Part shown: positions 26,388 to 34,655 of the stretch, in pieces
Layout: each line of letters opens with the position of its first letter
Numbering within the stretch: position 1 is the first letter of the stretch
Assembly (NCBI GenBank): GCA_026707145.1
Contig: JAPOXK010000010.1
Location: 1 to 64,000, forward strand
Length of the DNA: 64,000 nt
Direction of reading: 5' to 3'
Source of the DNA: Chloroflexota bacterium
GTDB lineage: Bacteria > Chloroflexota > Dehalococcoidia > Bin125
Notes under the pieces: model-generated
What the model saw: the letters and a program-made list of their open reading frames with translations, nothing else
Told to the model about the DNA's origin: nothing
The model's database searches: none
Made by a program: the position numbers and the translations under genes

Positions 26388-27071
26388 ATGCCTGACGCCA
26401 GCGAAGCGCCCTTCGTCAACGAACTCGAAGTTCGAGGCGTGGTCGTCGGCGTGTTCCAGGAGAACTGCTGGATCATCGGCAACCGGCGCACGCGCGAGGC
26501 GATCTGCGTCGACCCGGGCGGGCAGCCCGATGAGATTCTGCATCTCGCCAACGAGATGGGGATGGCGATCAAGCTGATCGCCTGTTCGCACGCGCACATC
26601 GACCACGTCCTCGGCGTGCGGGCGATCCAGGCCCAGACGGGGGCCTCTTTCTTACTGCACGCTGCGGACCTGGAGATCCTGCGTACGGTTCCCCTCAGCG
26701 CCCAGCGATTCGGTTTGAACGCGGAAGCTCCGCCCGCGCCCGACGCTACCCTCGACACCGTTACCAAGCTCGAGATCGACGGACTGTCGCTGGATGTGAT
26801 CCACACACCCGGCCATACGCCCGGCAGCACTTGCTTCTACACCAACGAGCTCCTCTTCAGCGGCGATACGCTCTTCCAGGCCAGCATTGGCCGGACCGAT
26901 CTGCCCGGCGGCGACCATGCCCAAGAGATGGCGAGCATCGTCGACAAGCTGCTGCTCCTTCCGGACGAGACGATCGTCTTGCCCGGACACATGGACCAGA
27001 CGACCATCGGCCACGAGCGGGAGAAGAATCCCTTCGTGCGCATGGAGTTGCAGGCGCGCGGCCGCGCCTAA
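26388..27071 (+). CDS. MBL-fold metallo-hydrolase, glyoxalase II-like
   Basis: A 227-residue metallo-beta-lactamase-fold hydrolase. Metal-binding motifs are complete: HAHIDH (near residue 67), the His of TPGHTPGS, the Asp of FSGDTLF and the His of LPGHMDQTT. The short C-terminus and layout match the stand-alone glyoxalase II-like hydrolases (YcbL type) that cleave thioesters. It is probably in one operon with the PAC2 gene before it and the DinB-like gene after it. Confidence 0.88.
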   Translation: MPDASEAPFVNELEVRGVVVGVFQENCWIIGNRRTREAICVDPGGQPDEILHLANEMGMAIKLIACSHAHIDHVLGVRAIQAQTGASFLLHAADLEILRTVPLSAQRFGLNAEAPPAPDATLDTVTKLEIDGLSLDVIHTPGHTPGSTCFYTNELLFSGDTLFQASIGRTDLPGGDHAQEMASIVDKLLLLPDETIVLPGHMDQTTIGHEREKNPFVRMELQARGRA

Positions 27072-27088
27072 CAAGCAAGGAGGTCACG

Positions 27089-27550
27089 ATGCCCAGCAAG
27101 GCCGAAGAGCTCAGCGCGATGGATGCTGCTTTCGAGCGGCTCATCGACATCGTTCGTCCTGTTGATGATGCCCACGGCACTTGGAAAGAGGCGCACGGTG
27201 CCTGGTCCGTCGTGAACCTGCTCCAGCATATGGACGGGTGGTTGCGCGAGATGACGCCGGCGCTCGAGCGGCTCGCCCGGGGCGAACGTCCGACGCCCGA
27301 GGGCGTCGACTACAGTAACTTCGACGCTTGGAACGCGAAGTTCGTCGAGGTGCGCGGCGAGCAGACCGTGGCCGAGGCGATCGCGGCGATCGAAGAGAGC
27401 TACGCCGCCTTTCGCGCCGCCGCGGAAGGGGTCGACGCTGGCCGTTTCGGCGACAACAAGACCGCCAACCGCCTTGTCGACGCCAGTGGTACGCATCACT
27501 TTAACGAGCATGCCGGCGACATCGAGAAGTACCTCGCCGGCACCCACTAA
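27089..27550 (+). CDS. DinB/ClbS-like protein
   Basis: A 153-residue helical protein of the DinB-like superfamily. WSVVNLLQHMDGWLREM gives the first His position, and HHFNEHAGDIEKYL near the C-terminus gives the others. The start is the ATG behind AAGGAGG at 27089, although the frame is open far upstream inside the metallo-hydrolase gene. It is unlike the DinB-like protein at 20099 except for the fold-level pattern. Function unknown. Confidence 0.78.
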   Translation: MPSKAEELSAMDAAFERLIDIVRPVDDAHGTWKEAHGAWSVVNLLQHMDGWLREMTPALERLARGERPTPEGVDYSNFDAWNAKFVEVRGEQTVAEAIAAIEESYAAFRAAAEGVDAGRFGDNKTANRLVDASGTHHFNEHAGDIEKYLAGTH

Positions 27551-27560
27551 ACTGACGCGC

Positions 27561-28067
27561 ATGTCCGAGCCAACGAACGCCCGCGATGGGCAAGCCGCCG
27601 ACGAGAGCCTCATCACGCCCGCCATGCAAGCCGCCATCGGGAGCGAAGGCGAGCCCGTGCGCGTCGAGATCAGCCGCGAAGTCGTGCGGCGCATGGCGGA
27701 GGCGCTCGACGAGGATGATCCCGCTATCCTCGCCGCCATTGACGGCGACGATCCCCATCCCGTCGTTCCCTCGTACGCCTTGATCTGCATCCTCTCGCAC
27801 ATGAGCGAGATGCGCGTGCCCGACGTCCCCGGCCACGGGCTCATGGCCGCCGACGACTGGACGTACCTCAACCCGGTACGGGTGGGCGATCGCATCACGG
27901 TTCGCCCGCGCGTCGCCGATATCCAGGAGCGCATCGGCGGGCGCGTGGGACATTCGCTGTTCGTGCGGCATGAGTGGATCTGTGCGAACCAGAACGGGGT
28001 CGAGATCGCTCGCGTGCGACGGACGATCGCGCACTATCCGGAGCGCGACCCCGCAGGGAGCGCATGA
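27561..28067 (+). CDS. MaoC-like dehydratase, N-terminal type (FAS1-like dehydratase)
   Basis: A 168-residue hot-dog-fold protein. The segment VPSYALICIL, the DWTYLNPVRVGDRITVRPRV stretch and RVGHSLFVRHEW resemble the MaoC_dehydrat_N half of two-part hydratases. It overlaps the next gene by 4 bases (ATGA). In this group the N- and C-type halves form a heterodimer that hydrates an enoyl-CoA. The CoA substrate is not known here. Confidence 0.75.
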   Translation: MSEPTNARDGQAADESLITPAMQAAIGSEGEPVRVEISREVVRRMAEALDEDDPAILAAIDGDDPHPVVPSYALICILSHMSEMRVPDVPGHGLMAADDWTYLNPVRVGDRITVRPRVADIQERIGGRVGHSLFVRHEWICANQNGVEIARVRRTIAHYPERDPAGSA

Positions 28068-28486
28068 GCGCGCCGCGTACGTATGCCGAGATCCGGGAAG
28101 GGGAAGAGCTTCCGCCGCAGGAGCGCCTCCCCACGCATCGCAAGGTCCTGATGTTCATCGGCGCCTCGTGGCAGTGGGTGCCGCAGTTCCACGAGCAGGC
28201 TACTGCGGAGCGGATGGGACTAGAAGGTCCTATCGTCCCCGGTCCCGCGCGGATGGCCTTCTTGGAGCAGTTCCTGCGGCGCTGGCTCGGCGGCGCCGGT
28301 ACCCTCAAGCGCATTCATATCACCCACCGCCGGCCCGATTACCACGACCGGCCGATCACGATCGGGGGAACGGTCACTCGCAAATACGAGGAGGACGGCG
28401 GCAAGCTCGTCGATTTCGAGCTGTGGATCGAGAACCAGGCGGGCATGCCCTCGGTCCGCGGCAACGCCACCGTCACCTTCGACTAG
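28064..28486 (+). CDS. MaoC-like dehydratase, C-terminal type
   Basis: A 140-residue hot-dog protein that pairs with the preceding gene. In complete MaoC enzymes the catalytic Asp and His lie in D-x4-H. Here the region reads WQWVPQFHEQATAERMG and GPIVPGPARMAFLEQF, so the His is present but the usual Asp is not obvious. Catalytic activity is therefore uncertain. The ATGA overlap indicates stoichiometric synthesis with the upstream subunit. Confidence 0.72.
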   Translation: MSAPRTYAEIREGEELPPQERLPTHRKVLMFIGASWQWVPQFHEQATAERMGLEGPIVPGPARMAFLEQFLRRWLGGAGTLKRIHITHRRPDYHDRPITIGGTVTRKYEEDGGKLVDFELWIENQAGMPSVRGNATVTFD

Positions 28487-28569
28487 TCCCCACGGTCTTT
28501 TCAGCGGCTATCATTCAGCCTGCTTCCCCGCGTCGAGCCCTCTGGGCACTTGGAGGAAAACGCAAGAAG

Positions 28570-28971
28570 ATGTCTCTCAGCACCGAAGACCGACAAGCCA
28601 TACTCGACCTCGCCGCCCGCTATAACCAGGCCATCGATAGCGCCGATGTTGATGGTTGGATCGCTTGCTGGACCCCGGACGCCCACTTCGACCCGCCGGG
28701 CAGGGCCGTGTTCGACGGCCCGGATGGCCTCCGGCAGTTTGCCGAAGGGCACATCGCCCAGTTCCCGAATACCCGGCACTGGAACGCCAATCATGTGATC
28801 GAGGGAGACGGCGAGAGCGCCACGATGTCGTGCTATCTCAACTTCTTCGGCGTGAAGGGCGGTCCCAAGCTGCTTGCGGCCGGGACCTATCAGGACACGC
28901 TGCGCAAGGTCGATGGCGCATGGCTGTTCGCGACGCGCAAGGTGATGATCGACCGCGCACCGGACGGCTAG
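28570..28971 (+). CDS. SnoaL-like / NTF2-fold protein, copy 1
   Basis: A 133-residue protein with the NTF2-like cone fold. ILDLAARYNQAIDSADVDGW at the N-terminus is the typical first helix of SnoaL-type ring cyclases, ketosteroid isomerases and dioxygenase beta subunits. HWNANHVIEGDG and the C-terminal DGAWLFATRKVMIDR complete the fold. No enzymatic residues could be assigned. TTGGAGG lies upstream of the ATG. Confidence 0.8.
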   Translation: MSLSTEDRQAILDLAARYNQAIDSADVDGWIACWTPDAHFDPPGRAVFDGPDGLRQFAEGHIAQFPNTRHWNANHVIEGDGESATMSCYLNFFGVKGGPKLLAAGTYQDTLRKVDGAWLFATRKVMIDRAPDG

Positions 28972-28976
28972 GCGCG

Positions 28977-29408
28977 ATGCCTCTCACCGTGGCCGACAAG
29001 CTGGAGATCCTGGATCTCGTGGGCCGTTACTGCCAGGCGGTCGATGCGGGGGATGGCCCCGGCTACGCCGATACGTACGTTTCGGACGGGACGTTCGAGA
29101 TGCCCGTCGGCCGCGTCGAGGGACGCGAGGCCTTGATCGAGATGGTCGCGGTCATTCAGGCTGCCATGCCCGGAGTCCGCCACATGTCCAGCAACTGGGT
29201 CATTGAGGGCGACGGGGACCTAGCGACGATGCGCTGCTACATGTTGATCAAGGTCCACGATCCCGACAGCGGTGGCCAGAAGACACCGCAGCCGAAGTTG
29301 GTGGCCACAGGGATTTACGACGATAAGCTGCGCCGGGTCGAGGGCGCTTGGAAGTTCGTCTCCCGCAAGATCAACGTCGAGTGCTGGAACTGGCCTGACT
29401 GGCCGTAG
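28977..29408 (+). CDS. SnoaL-like / NTF2-fold protein, copy 2
   Basis: A 143-residue homologue of the preceding protein, starting 6 bases after its stop. The first helix reads ILDLVGRYCQAVDAGDGPGY. NWVIEGDGDLATMRCYM and EGAWKFVSRKINVEC match the corresponding parts of copy 1. The pair probably arose by duplication and may form hetero-oligomers. Substrate unknown. Confidence 0.8.
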   Translation: MPLTVADKLEILDLVGRYCQAVDAGDGPGYADTYVSDGTFEMPVGRVEGREALIEMVAVIQAAMPGVRHMSSNWVIEGDGDLATMRCYMLIKVHDPDSGGQKTPQPKLVATGIYDDKLRRVEGAWKFVSRKINVECWNWPDWP

Positions 29409-29421
29409 CAGGCCGGTGGCG

Positions 29422-30852
29422 CTAGGCGCCGTCGTCGGGCGCTGGCGCCTCGCTCCCGCTGTCGCCCTCGGCCGGCGGCTCCTCGGTCGGCGCTGCTTCT
29501 ACTGCCGGCTGGGGGGGCACGGCCTCCACCGAAAAGGCGACCGGGATATCCAGTACGGCACCGACCGTGATCTGGTTCGTGTTCGTGATGCCGTTGAGAA
29601 CGGCGATCGCCTCCACCGAGGTGCCGAACTCCTGAGCCAGCACCGAGAGAGAGTCGCCATCCTGTACCGTCCATGGAATTTTGTTGGGCCAAGCCAGCAC
29701 CGCCTCCACCACCTCAGGCGGCAGGGACGCGATCGTGGCGCCGAACGGGTCGATGGGCGCGGCCGGTGTCGGCTCCACGGGCGCTTCTGATATCTCGGGT
29801 TCGGACAGCTCCAGAGCGAACCCGATGGGGACATTGAGCACCTGTCCTTCGAAGATCTTTCCAGGATCATCGAGCTGGTTGTAGATCGCGATCGCCTCGA
29901 TCGTCGTCCCGAACTCCCGGGCGATCGCCGCCACCGAGTCCCCACTGCTTACGGTCCATTTCTGGATGACCGGCCACGCCTCCAATTGCTCGAGGGGGGT
30001 GAACTGCTCCTCCGCGGTGACTGCGGCGGCCGGCGTGGCGGCGTCCACATCCGCTGTGTCGGCGGGCGCTACCTCCTCCGTGCTGCTGCCTTCGTCGGCG
30101 GGCTCCTGCGCCGCCGCCACGCTCTCGGCGGCTGGGGATGGATCGTCAGCGGGGGCCGTGGCGTCGATGGCGCTGGTTTCGTCCACCGTTGCAACGATCC
30201 CGAGGCTCTCCTCGTCGTCGCTCATCAGTGCGACCACGGTTCCCAGCACGGCGGGGACGAGCACCACGAACAGTCCCAGAAGGACCCACTGCAGGTTCGT
30301 CGCCGGCAGAGGCACGCGGTTGCGGAAGCGGCGGCCGATGGCGGTCCAAGAGGGCGCGGGCCCCGGTGGCCGTTCGCGCTTGCCCGCGAAGACTTGGCAG
30401 GTGCGGAATTGGGATTGATCGCCGATGCAGAACATCGTCTGATAGCGTTTGTGGATAGCGGCGTCCGCGCCGGTGCGCGTGCAGACATGGTCCTCGCGTG
30501 CGTAGGCTGCTGCGGTCGCGGAGTCGTCACGTAGGGCGAGATAGGGGCAGATCGTTGACGGGGTGGGGATCGTGTAGGGCTCTTCGTCCGCCTCTGCGCG
30601 TTCAATAACGGATGGTTGCTGTTCGAACGGCGCGATCGGGGGTGGCGGGACGGGCAACGCTGTCTCGTGTGCGGACGGCGTTTCCGTTGCAGCGGTTGTC
30701 CCCACCGCGTCGGCGGGTGAGTCGTTTGCCTGTGGGGACTCGGGTGGTGCTTCCGGTGCCTGAGGCGGCAGCGGCGGAGGCGGGTCGGGCTGGCCGTTAG
30801 CGATCTCTGGGGACAAGCCGCACCTCGTTGCCCCGCCCCAACTATTGTGCAT
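29422..30852 (-). CDS. Membrane-anchored protein with Cys motif and two LysM domains
   Basis: A 476-residue protein. The N-terminal half is Pro-rich and cytosolic, with a four-cysteine segment (ICPYLALRDD, HVCTRTG, MFCIGDQ, RTCQVF) at about 100-155 that looks like a small zinc-binding module. One membrane helix lies at about 190-212 (WVLLGLFVVLVPAVLGTVVAL). The outer half carries two LysM domains (VSSGDSVAAIAREFGT and VQDGDSLSVLAQEFGT) that bind peptidoglycan. AGGAG abuts the ATG at 30852, so a TTG at 30816 behind GAGG may be the real start. It is divergent from the LysM/M23 gene. Confidence 0.8.
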   Translation of the reverse strand: MHNSWGGATRCGLSPEIANGQPDPPPPLPPQAPEAPPESPQANDSPADAVGTTAATETPSAHETALPVPPPPIAPFEQQPSVIERAEADEEPYTIPTPSTICPYLALRDDSATAAAYAREDHVCTRTGADAAIHKRYQTMFCIGDQSQFRTCQVFAGKRERPPGPAPSWTAIGRRFRNRVPLPATNLQWVLLGLFVVLVPAVLGTVVALMSDDEESLGIVATVDETSAIDATAPADDPSPAAESVAAAQEPADEGSSTEEVAPADTADVDAATPAAAVTAEEQFTPLEQLEAWPVIQKWTVSSGDSVAAIAREFGTTIEAIAIYNQLDDPGKIFEGQVLNVPIGFALELSEPEISEAPVEPTPAAPIDPFGATIASLPPEVVEAVLAWPNKIPWTVQDGDSLSVLAQEFGTSVEAIAVLNGITNTNQITVGAVLDIPVAFSVEAVPPQPAVEAAPTEEPPAEGDSGSEAPAPDDGA

Positions 30853-30932
30853 CTCCTATCCCTACCCGGCAACTGCGGGCTGTCTGCTGGTGCGATACGG
30901 GCCGGGTGTCTTGTTGCCGCCTTTCCCTTTCC

Positions 30933-30961
30933 TTGCACCGCGGTGCGGCTCGTCGTACAGT
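30933..30961 (+). promoter_or_regulatory. Promoter of the LysM/M23 gene
   Basis: TTGCAC (30933-30938) and TACAGT (30956-30961) are separated by exactly 17 bases. Transcription would start near 30968, ahead of the GTG at 30997. This supports the late start of that gene over the ATG at 30847. Confidence 0.55.
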
Positions 30962-30996
30962 GCCTGTCTTGCGTACCCGGTTCGGGAGCGCTGGCG

Positions 30997-32769
30997 GTGA
31001 GCGGGGATAGTTCGGGTGCTGCCATCCGCTGGCTGATCCTGTTCCTGTCAGCTCGACGTTCGGCGCGCTGGCTCGGCGCGCTGGTCGTGTTCGCGGGGCT
31101 AGCTGCCCACGCTTCTTTCGCTCCGCCCTCGATCGCCGCCGACACGTACGAGGTCCAGCCTGGTGACAGCGCTTCGGCGATCGCCGAGCGTCTCGGAGTG
31201 CCGACCCACCTGCTCCTCGCTCTGAATCCCCAGATTGAATCTCCCAACTTGCTGTTCGCGGGCCAGATCCTTACCGTCCCGGACGGATACGGGTTGCCCG
31301 AGGGATCCACCCTACCCGCCGCTGCCCGACTGGTGCACACGGTGCAGGAGGGGGACACGCTCAGCGTGATCGCGGATCGCTACGGCGTCTCGACGGCCGA
31401 TCTGTTGTTGCTCAACCCCGGGTTGGATCCAGACCTGATCGCCATCGGTGCCCAGATCGTCGTGCTCTCCGAGGGCGGCGCCCCTGTGGTTACTGGTCCG
31501 GCTCCGCCGCTTGCCGTCGATCCCGATCCGGCGGGCGTCTCCTACCGTGTGCAGCCCGGCGACACGTACAGTGCGATCGCGGCGCGGTTCGGCCTCAGCC
31601 CAGCGGAGCTGTTCGCGCTCAACCCCACCATGCCGCCTACCGACGTTCTCTTTGTGGGCGACTCGCTCTTGGTGCCTGCGGCCGCCGTACCGGAGCCTCC
31701 CGCAGGCGATCCACTGCAGGCGCCGCGCACCGTTTACGTTGTGCAGCCCGGCGACACGGCGCTCGCGCTGGCGGAGCTGTACGGCATGACCTTGGCGGAG
31801 CTGCTTGTTCTCAATCCGGGCCTCGCCCCTGATCTGCTCAGCATCGGCCAAGCCCTCATCGTTCCGGACACTGTGCCGCATGCGGCTATTGTCGGAGCGA
31901 ACGCGGGAGCACTCACGGTTTACACAATCCAGGCGGGCGACACGCTTAGTGAGATCGCGGATCGTGGAGGGTTTTCCGTCGACTCGCTGCTGGCGGTCAA
32001 TCCCGGCATCGACCCGGACTTGATCACCCTCGGCGCCACGCTCTTCCTGCCCGTCCCCCCGCCTCCTCCGATCAGCTATTCGACGGTCGTCGTCGAGGCC
32101 AGCGATTTTCCCGAGTACGTCGCGGCGGATATCGGCGTTCTGCCGGAGACACTCTTTGCGAACAATCCCGGACTCGACCCGGCCGGGATCATCGTTGCCG
32201 GAACAGTGTTGACTGTTCCCGATGTCGAGGGCGTCATCGTCACGGTGCAGCCGGGAGACACGCTCGCTGCGATTGCGGCCATCCAGGGCTCTACGGTTGA
32301 TGCGATCTTGGCCGACCCGCGCAATGTTGGGATCGACCCCACCGCATTGGTCGTCGGCCAGCAGATCGTCGTCCCGGTTGCAACGCCGTTTTTCGTTTGG
32401 CCGACGAACGGCGAGATCAGTGACTACTTCGGTGTCTGCCGCTGGGAGTGCGCGAGCCGACACAATGGCTTAGACCTCGCCACCACTGCGGGTTCCGATA
32501 TCCGTGCGATCGCGGGAGGCATCGTTACATTCTCGGGCGGGTCGGTTTGTTGCGGGCTCGGACTCTATGTGGAGATCGATCACGGCAATGGCTGGATCAG
32601 CCGCTATGGCCATCTCGCGTATCTTGGCACCGTCGTCGCGGGACAGTTCGTCGCCCAGGGCGAGGTGATCGGCACGATCGGCTGTACGGGTCTCTGCACC
32701 GGTCCCCACCTGCACCTGGAGCTCGAGCACAACGGCTGGTTCCTGGACCCGTTGAACTATCTGTCCTGA
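30997..32769 (+). CDS. Secreted multi-LysM M23 peptidase
   Basis: A 590-residue exported protein. The GTG start follows GGGAG and a good promoter; a membrane-spanning signal segment (WLGALVVFAGLAAHASFA) ends near residue 47. Seven LysM repeats follow (about 50-460), starting VQPGDSA, VQEGDTL, VQPGDTY, VQPGDTA and IQAGDTL. The sixth is degenerate (VVVEASDF) and the seventh is VQPGDTL. The C-terminal M23 domain keeps HxGxD as HNGLD, the GHLAYLG His and HLHLE, so it should be an active cell-wall endopeptidase. Four Cys (CRWEC, CCGLG) within the peptidase domain are unusual. Confidence 0.9.
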   Translation: MSGDSSGAAIRWLILFLSARRSARWLGALVVFAGLAAHASFAPPSIAADTYEVQPGDSASAIAERLGVPTHLLLALNPQIESPNLLFAGQILTVPDGYGLPEGSTLPAAARLVHTVQEGDTLSVIADRYGVSTADLLLLNPGLDPDLIAIGAQIVVLSEGGAPVVTGPAPPLAVDPDPAGVSYRVQPGDTYSAIAARFGLSPAELFALNPTMPPTDVLFVGDSLLVPAAAVPEPPAGDPLQAPRTVYVVQPGDTALALAELYGMTLAELLVLNPGLAPDLLSIGQALIVPDTVPHAAIVGANAGALTVYTIQAGDTLSEIADRGGFSVDSLLAVNPGIDPDLITLGATLFLPVPPPPPISYSTVVVEASDFPEYVAADIGVLPETLFANNPGLDPAGIIVAGTVLTVPDVEGVIVTVQPGDTLAAIAAIQGSTVDAILADPRNVGIDPTALVVGQQIVVPVATPFFVWPTNGEISDYFGVCRWECASRHNGLDLATTAGSDIRAIAGGIVTFSGGSVCCGLGLYVEIDHGNGWISRYGHLAYLGTVVAGQFVAQGEVIGTIGCTGLCTGPHLHLELEHNGWFLDPLNYLS

Positions 32770-32778
32770 GGAACGGCG

Positions 32779-34500
32779 TTAGAAGCCTCGGTAACGGTTG
32801 GCGATCGGGAAACGGCGCTCCTTGCCGAAGGCCCGCGGGGTGATCTTGATCCCCGGCGCTGCTTGTCGCCGTTTGTACTCCGCTGCCGTCACGAGCGACA
32901 TCACCTGCCGGACCTCCTCTTCCGGGTGACCGTCCGCCACGATCTCCTCCAAGCTCCGATCTTCCTCTACGAACGCTTCAATAATGGGGTCGAGCCGCGC
33001 GTATGGCAGCAAGCCCTCTTCGTCGAGCTGTCCGGGTCGGAGCTCTGCGCTGGGGGGTTTCTCCAAGACCGAGCGGGGGATCAAGTCACGTCCCGCCTGC
33101 TCGTTCACGTAGCGGCTCAGCCGCTGCACCAACAGCTTGGGTACGTCCTGAAGTACCGCCAAGCCGCCTGTCATATCGCCGTACAGCGTGGTGTATCCCG
33201 TTGCCGTTTCGCTCTTGTTGCTCGTGCTTAAGGGGAGCCAGCCGAACTTATTACTCAGGGCCATCACCAGCGTTCCGCGGATCCGCGCCTGCAGGTTCTC
33301 CTCGGTAACGTCCGGCTCCGTGCCGTCGAACGACTCCTGCAGTGCGTCTAGCATGGCCTGGAAGGGCCCCTCTATGGGGATGGAGAGCAACCGGATTCCG
33401 AGGTTCTCCGCCAGTGCTCTGGCGTCCCGCACGCTGCCCTCCGACGAGTATCGCGACGGCATCGACACGCCGACGACGTTCTCCTCTCCCAGTGCGTCCA
33501 CCGCGACGACGGCCGTGAGGCTCGAGTCGATGCCGCCGGATAGCGCAACCACCGCTTTCTCAAAGCCGGTCTTATGCAGGTAGTCGCGCGTGCCGAGGAC
33601 GAGCGCCGCGTAGATCTCCGCCTCTTCGCGTGGGCGCTGCGATAACATGGGCGGAGGTAGCGGATCCCGAGGCGCGGTTGGGATCGAAACCCGTACTGCG
33701 CGTGAGCCGGGCGCGCCGAGGCGCCGGAGACGTGGATCGTGGAGTCGTACCTGCAACACCGCGTCCGGATCGATGTCGACCGCCAGCATGGTTTCCTCGA
33801 ACAGTGGCGCCGCCGCGATCAACTCACCTTGCGCGTTGTAGATCATGCTGCCGCCGTCGAAGACGAGTGCATCCTGTCCGCCGACGAGGTTGAGATAGCA
33901 GAGGGCCACTGCGTTGTCGGATGCTCGCGTCGCCAGCATCTTCTCGCGCTCGGCGCGCTTCCCGGCATGGAAAGGCGAGCCGTTGATGTTGACGATCACC
34001 TCGGCACCGGCAAGCGCTTGCTCGCGCACCGGGCCCGACGAATACCAGATGTCCTCGCAGATGCTCAACCCGACCCGCGTCCCTGCGATCTCGAACACCG
34101 GCGCCTCTTCGCCTGCGCGGAAGCAGCGGCTCTCGTCGAAGACGCCGTAGGTGGGAAGGAACTGTTTGTGGTAGACGCCCTTCCGCTGGCCGTCGTGGAG
34201 GACGGCGGCGGCGTTGTAGGTATCGACGCCGAGGTCGATGAACCCGACGATGGCCGTGACGTGCCGCCTTGCCGTCGCCTCTTGCACGCGTTCGAGTGCT
34301 GCGAGATTGTCGCGCACGAAGCGCCGCCGGAGCGCTAAATCCTCGGGCGGGTAGCCCGTGATCGCGAGTTCCGGGAAGGCGACGAGATCGGCTCCCTGGG
34401 CTTCCGCCGCCGCAATCTGCGCCGTGATCGCGCGCACGTTGCCGTCGAAGTCCCCGACTGTGCAGTTGATCTGCGCTAGTGCGACTCGGAAACGACGCAT
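32779..34500 (-). CDS. nadE: Glutamine-dependent NAD(+) synthetase
   Basis: A 573-residue two-domain enzyme for the last step of NAD synthesis, amidating deamido-NAD with ammonia from glutamine. The N-terminal nitrilase-like glutaminase (about 1-260) has Lys in YHKQFLPTYGVFDE and Cys in LSICEDIWY, and the Glu of FPELAITGYPPED completes the triad. The C-terminal synthetase has the PP-loop LSGGIDSS and the STSNKSE motif. It is convergent with the LysM/M23 gene (9-base gap) and divergent from the ABC exporter genes. Confidence 0.97.
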   Translation of the reverse strand: MRRFRVALAQINCTVGDFDGNVRAITAQIAAAEAQGADLVAFPELAITGYPPEDLALRRRFVRDNLAALERVQEATARRHVTAIVGFIDLGVDTYNAAAVLHDGQRKGVYHKQFLPTYGVFDESRCFRAGEEAPVFEIAGTRVGLSICEDIWYSSGPVREQALAGAEVIVNINGSPFHAGKRAEREKMLATRASDNAVALCYLNLVGGQDALVFDGGSMIYNAQGELIAAAPLFEETMLAVDIDPDAVLQVRLHDPRLRRLGAPGSRAVRVSIPTAPRDPLPPPMLSQRPREEAEIYAALVLGTRDYLHKTGFEKAVVALSGGIDSSLTAVVAVDALGEENVVGVSMPSRYSSEGSVRDARALAENLGIRLLSIPIEGPFQAMLDALQESFDGTEPDVTEENLQARIRGTLVMALSNKFGWLPLSTSNKSETATGYTTLYGDMTGGLAVLQDVPKLLVQRLSRYVNEQAGRDLIPRSVLEKPPSAELRPGQLDEEGLLPYARLDPIIEAFVEEDRSLEEIVADGHPEEEVRQVMSLVTAAEYKRRQAAPGIKITPRAFGKERRFPIANRYRGF

Positions 34501-34534
34501 CGTACCTCACCGTTCCCGCTGGGACGCGCTATAG

Positions 34535-34559
34535 AGTTAGTGTCATCTATACACTAACT
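34535..34559. promoter_or_regulatory. Operator-like inverted repeat between nadE and the ABC exporter
   Basis: AGTTAGTGT and ACACTAACT form a perfect 9-bp inverted repeat around CATCTAT, 25 bases in all. It sits 34 bases upstream of nadE and about 100 bases upstream of the ABC ATPase start. TATACA at 34548-34553 overlaps the right arm and could be a -10 element. Dimers of GntR- or TetR-type regulators bind sites of this size. The regulator is not encoded nearby. Confidence 0.5.
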
Positions 34560-34655
34560 GTCTTCAACTCTACGAGCGGGCCGGTGGGGCGGTCAATCAA
34601 CGGGACCGATACACTCGACGCGTTTGATGGCCAGTTGAATGGGTTACTGAGTACC

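Noticed and set aside
30847..30996. ATG at 30847 as start of the LysM/M23 gene
   Set aside because: It would put the start before the promoter at 30933-30961 and would overlap the divergent gene; the GTG at 30997 has promoter, ribosome-binding site and signal peptide.
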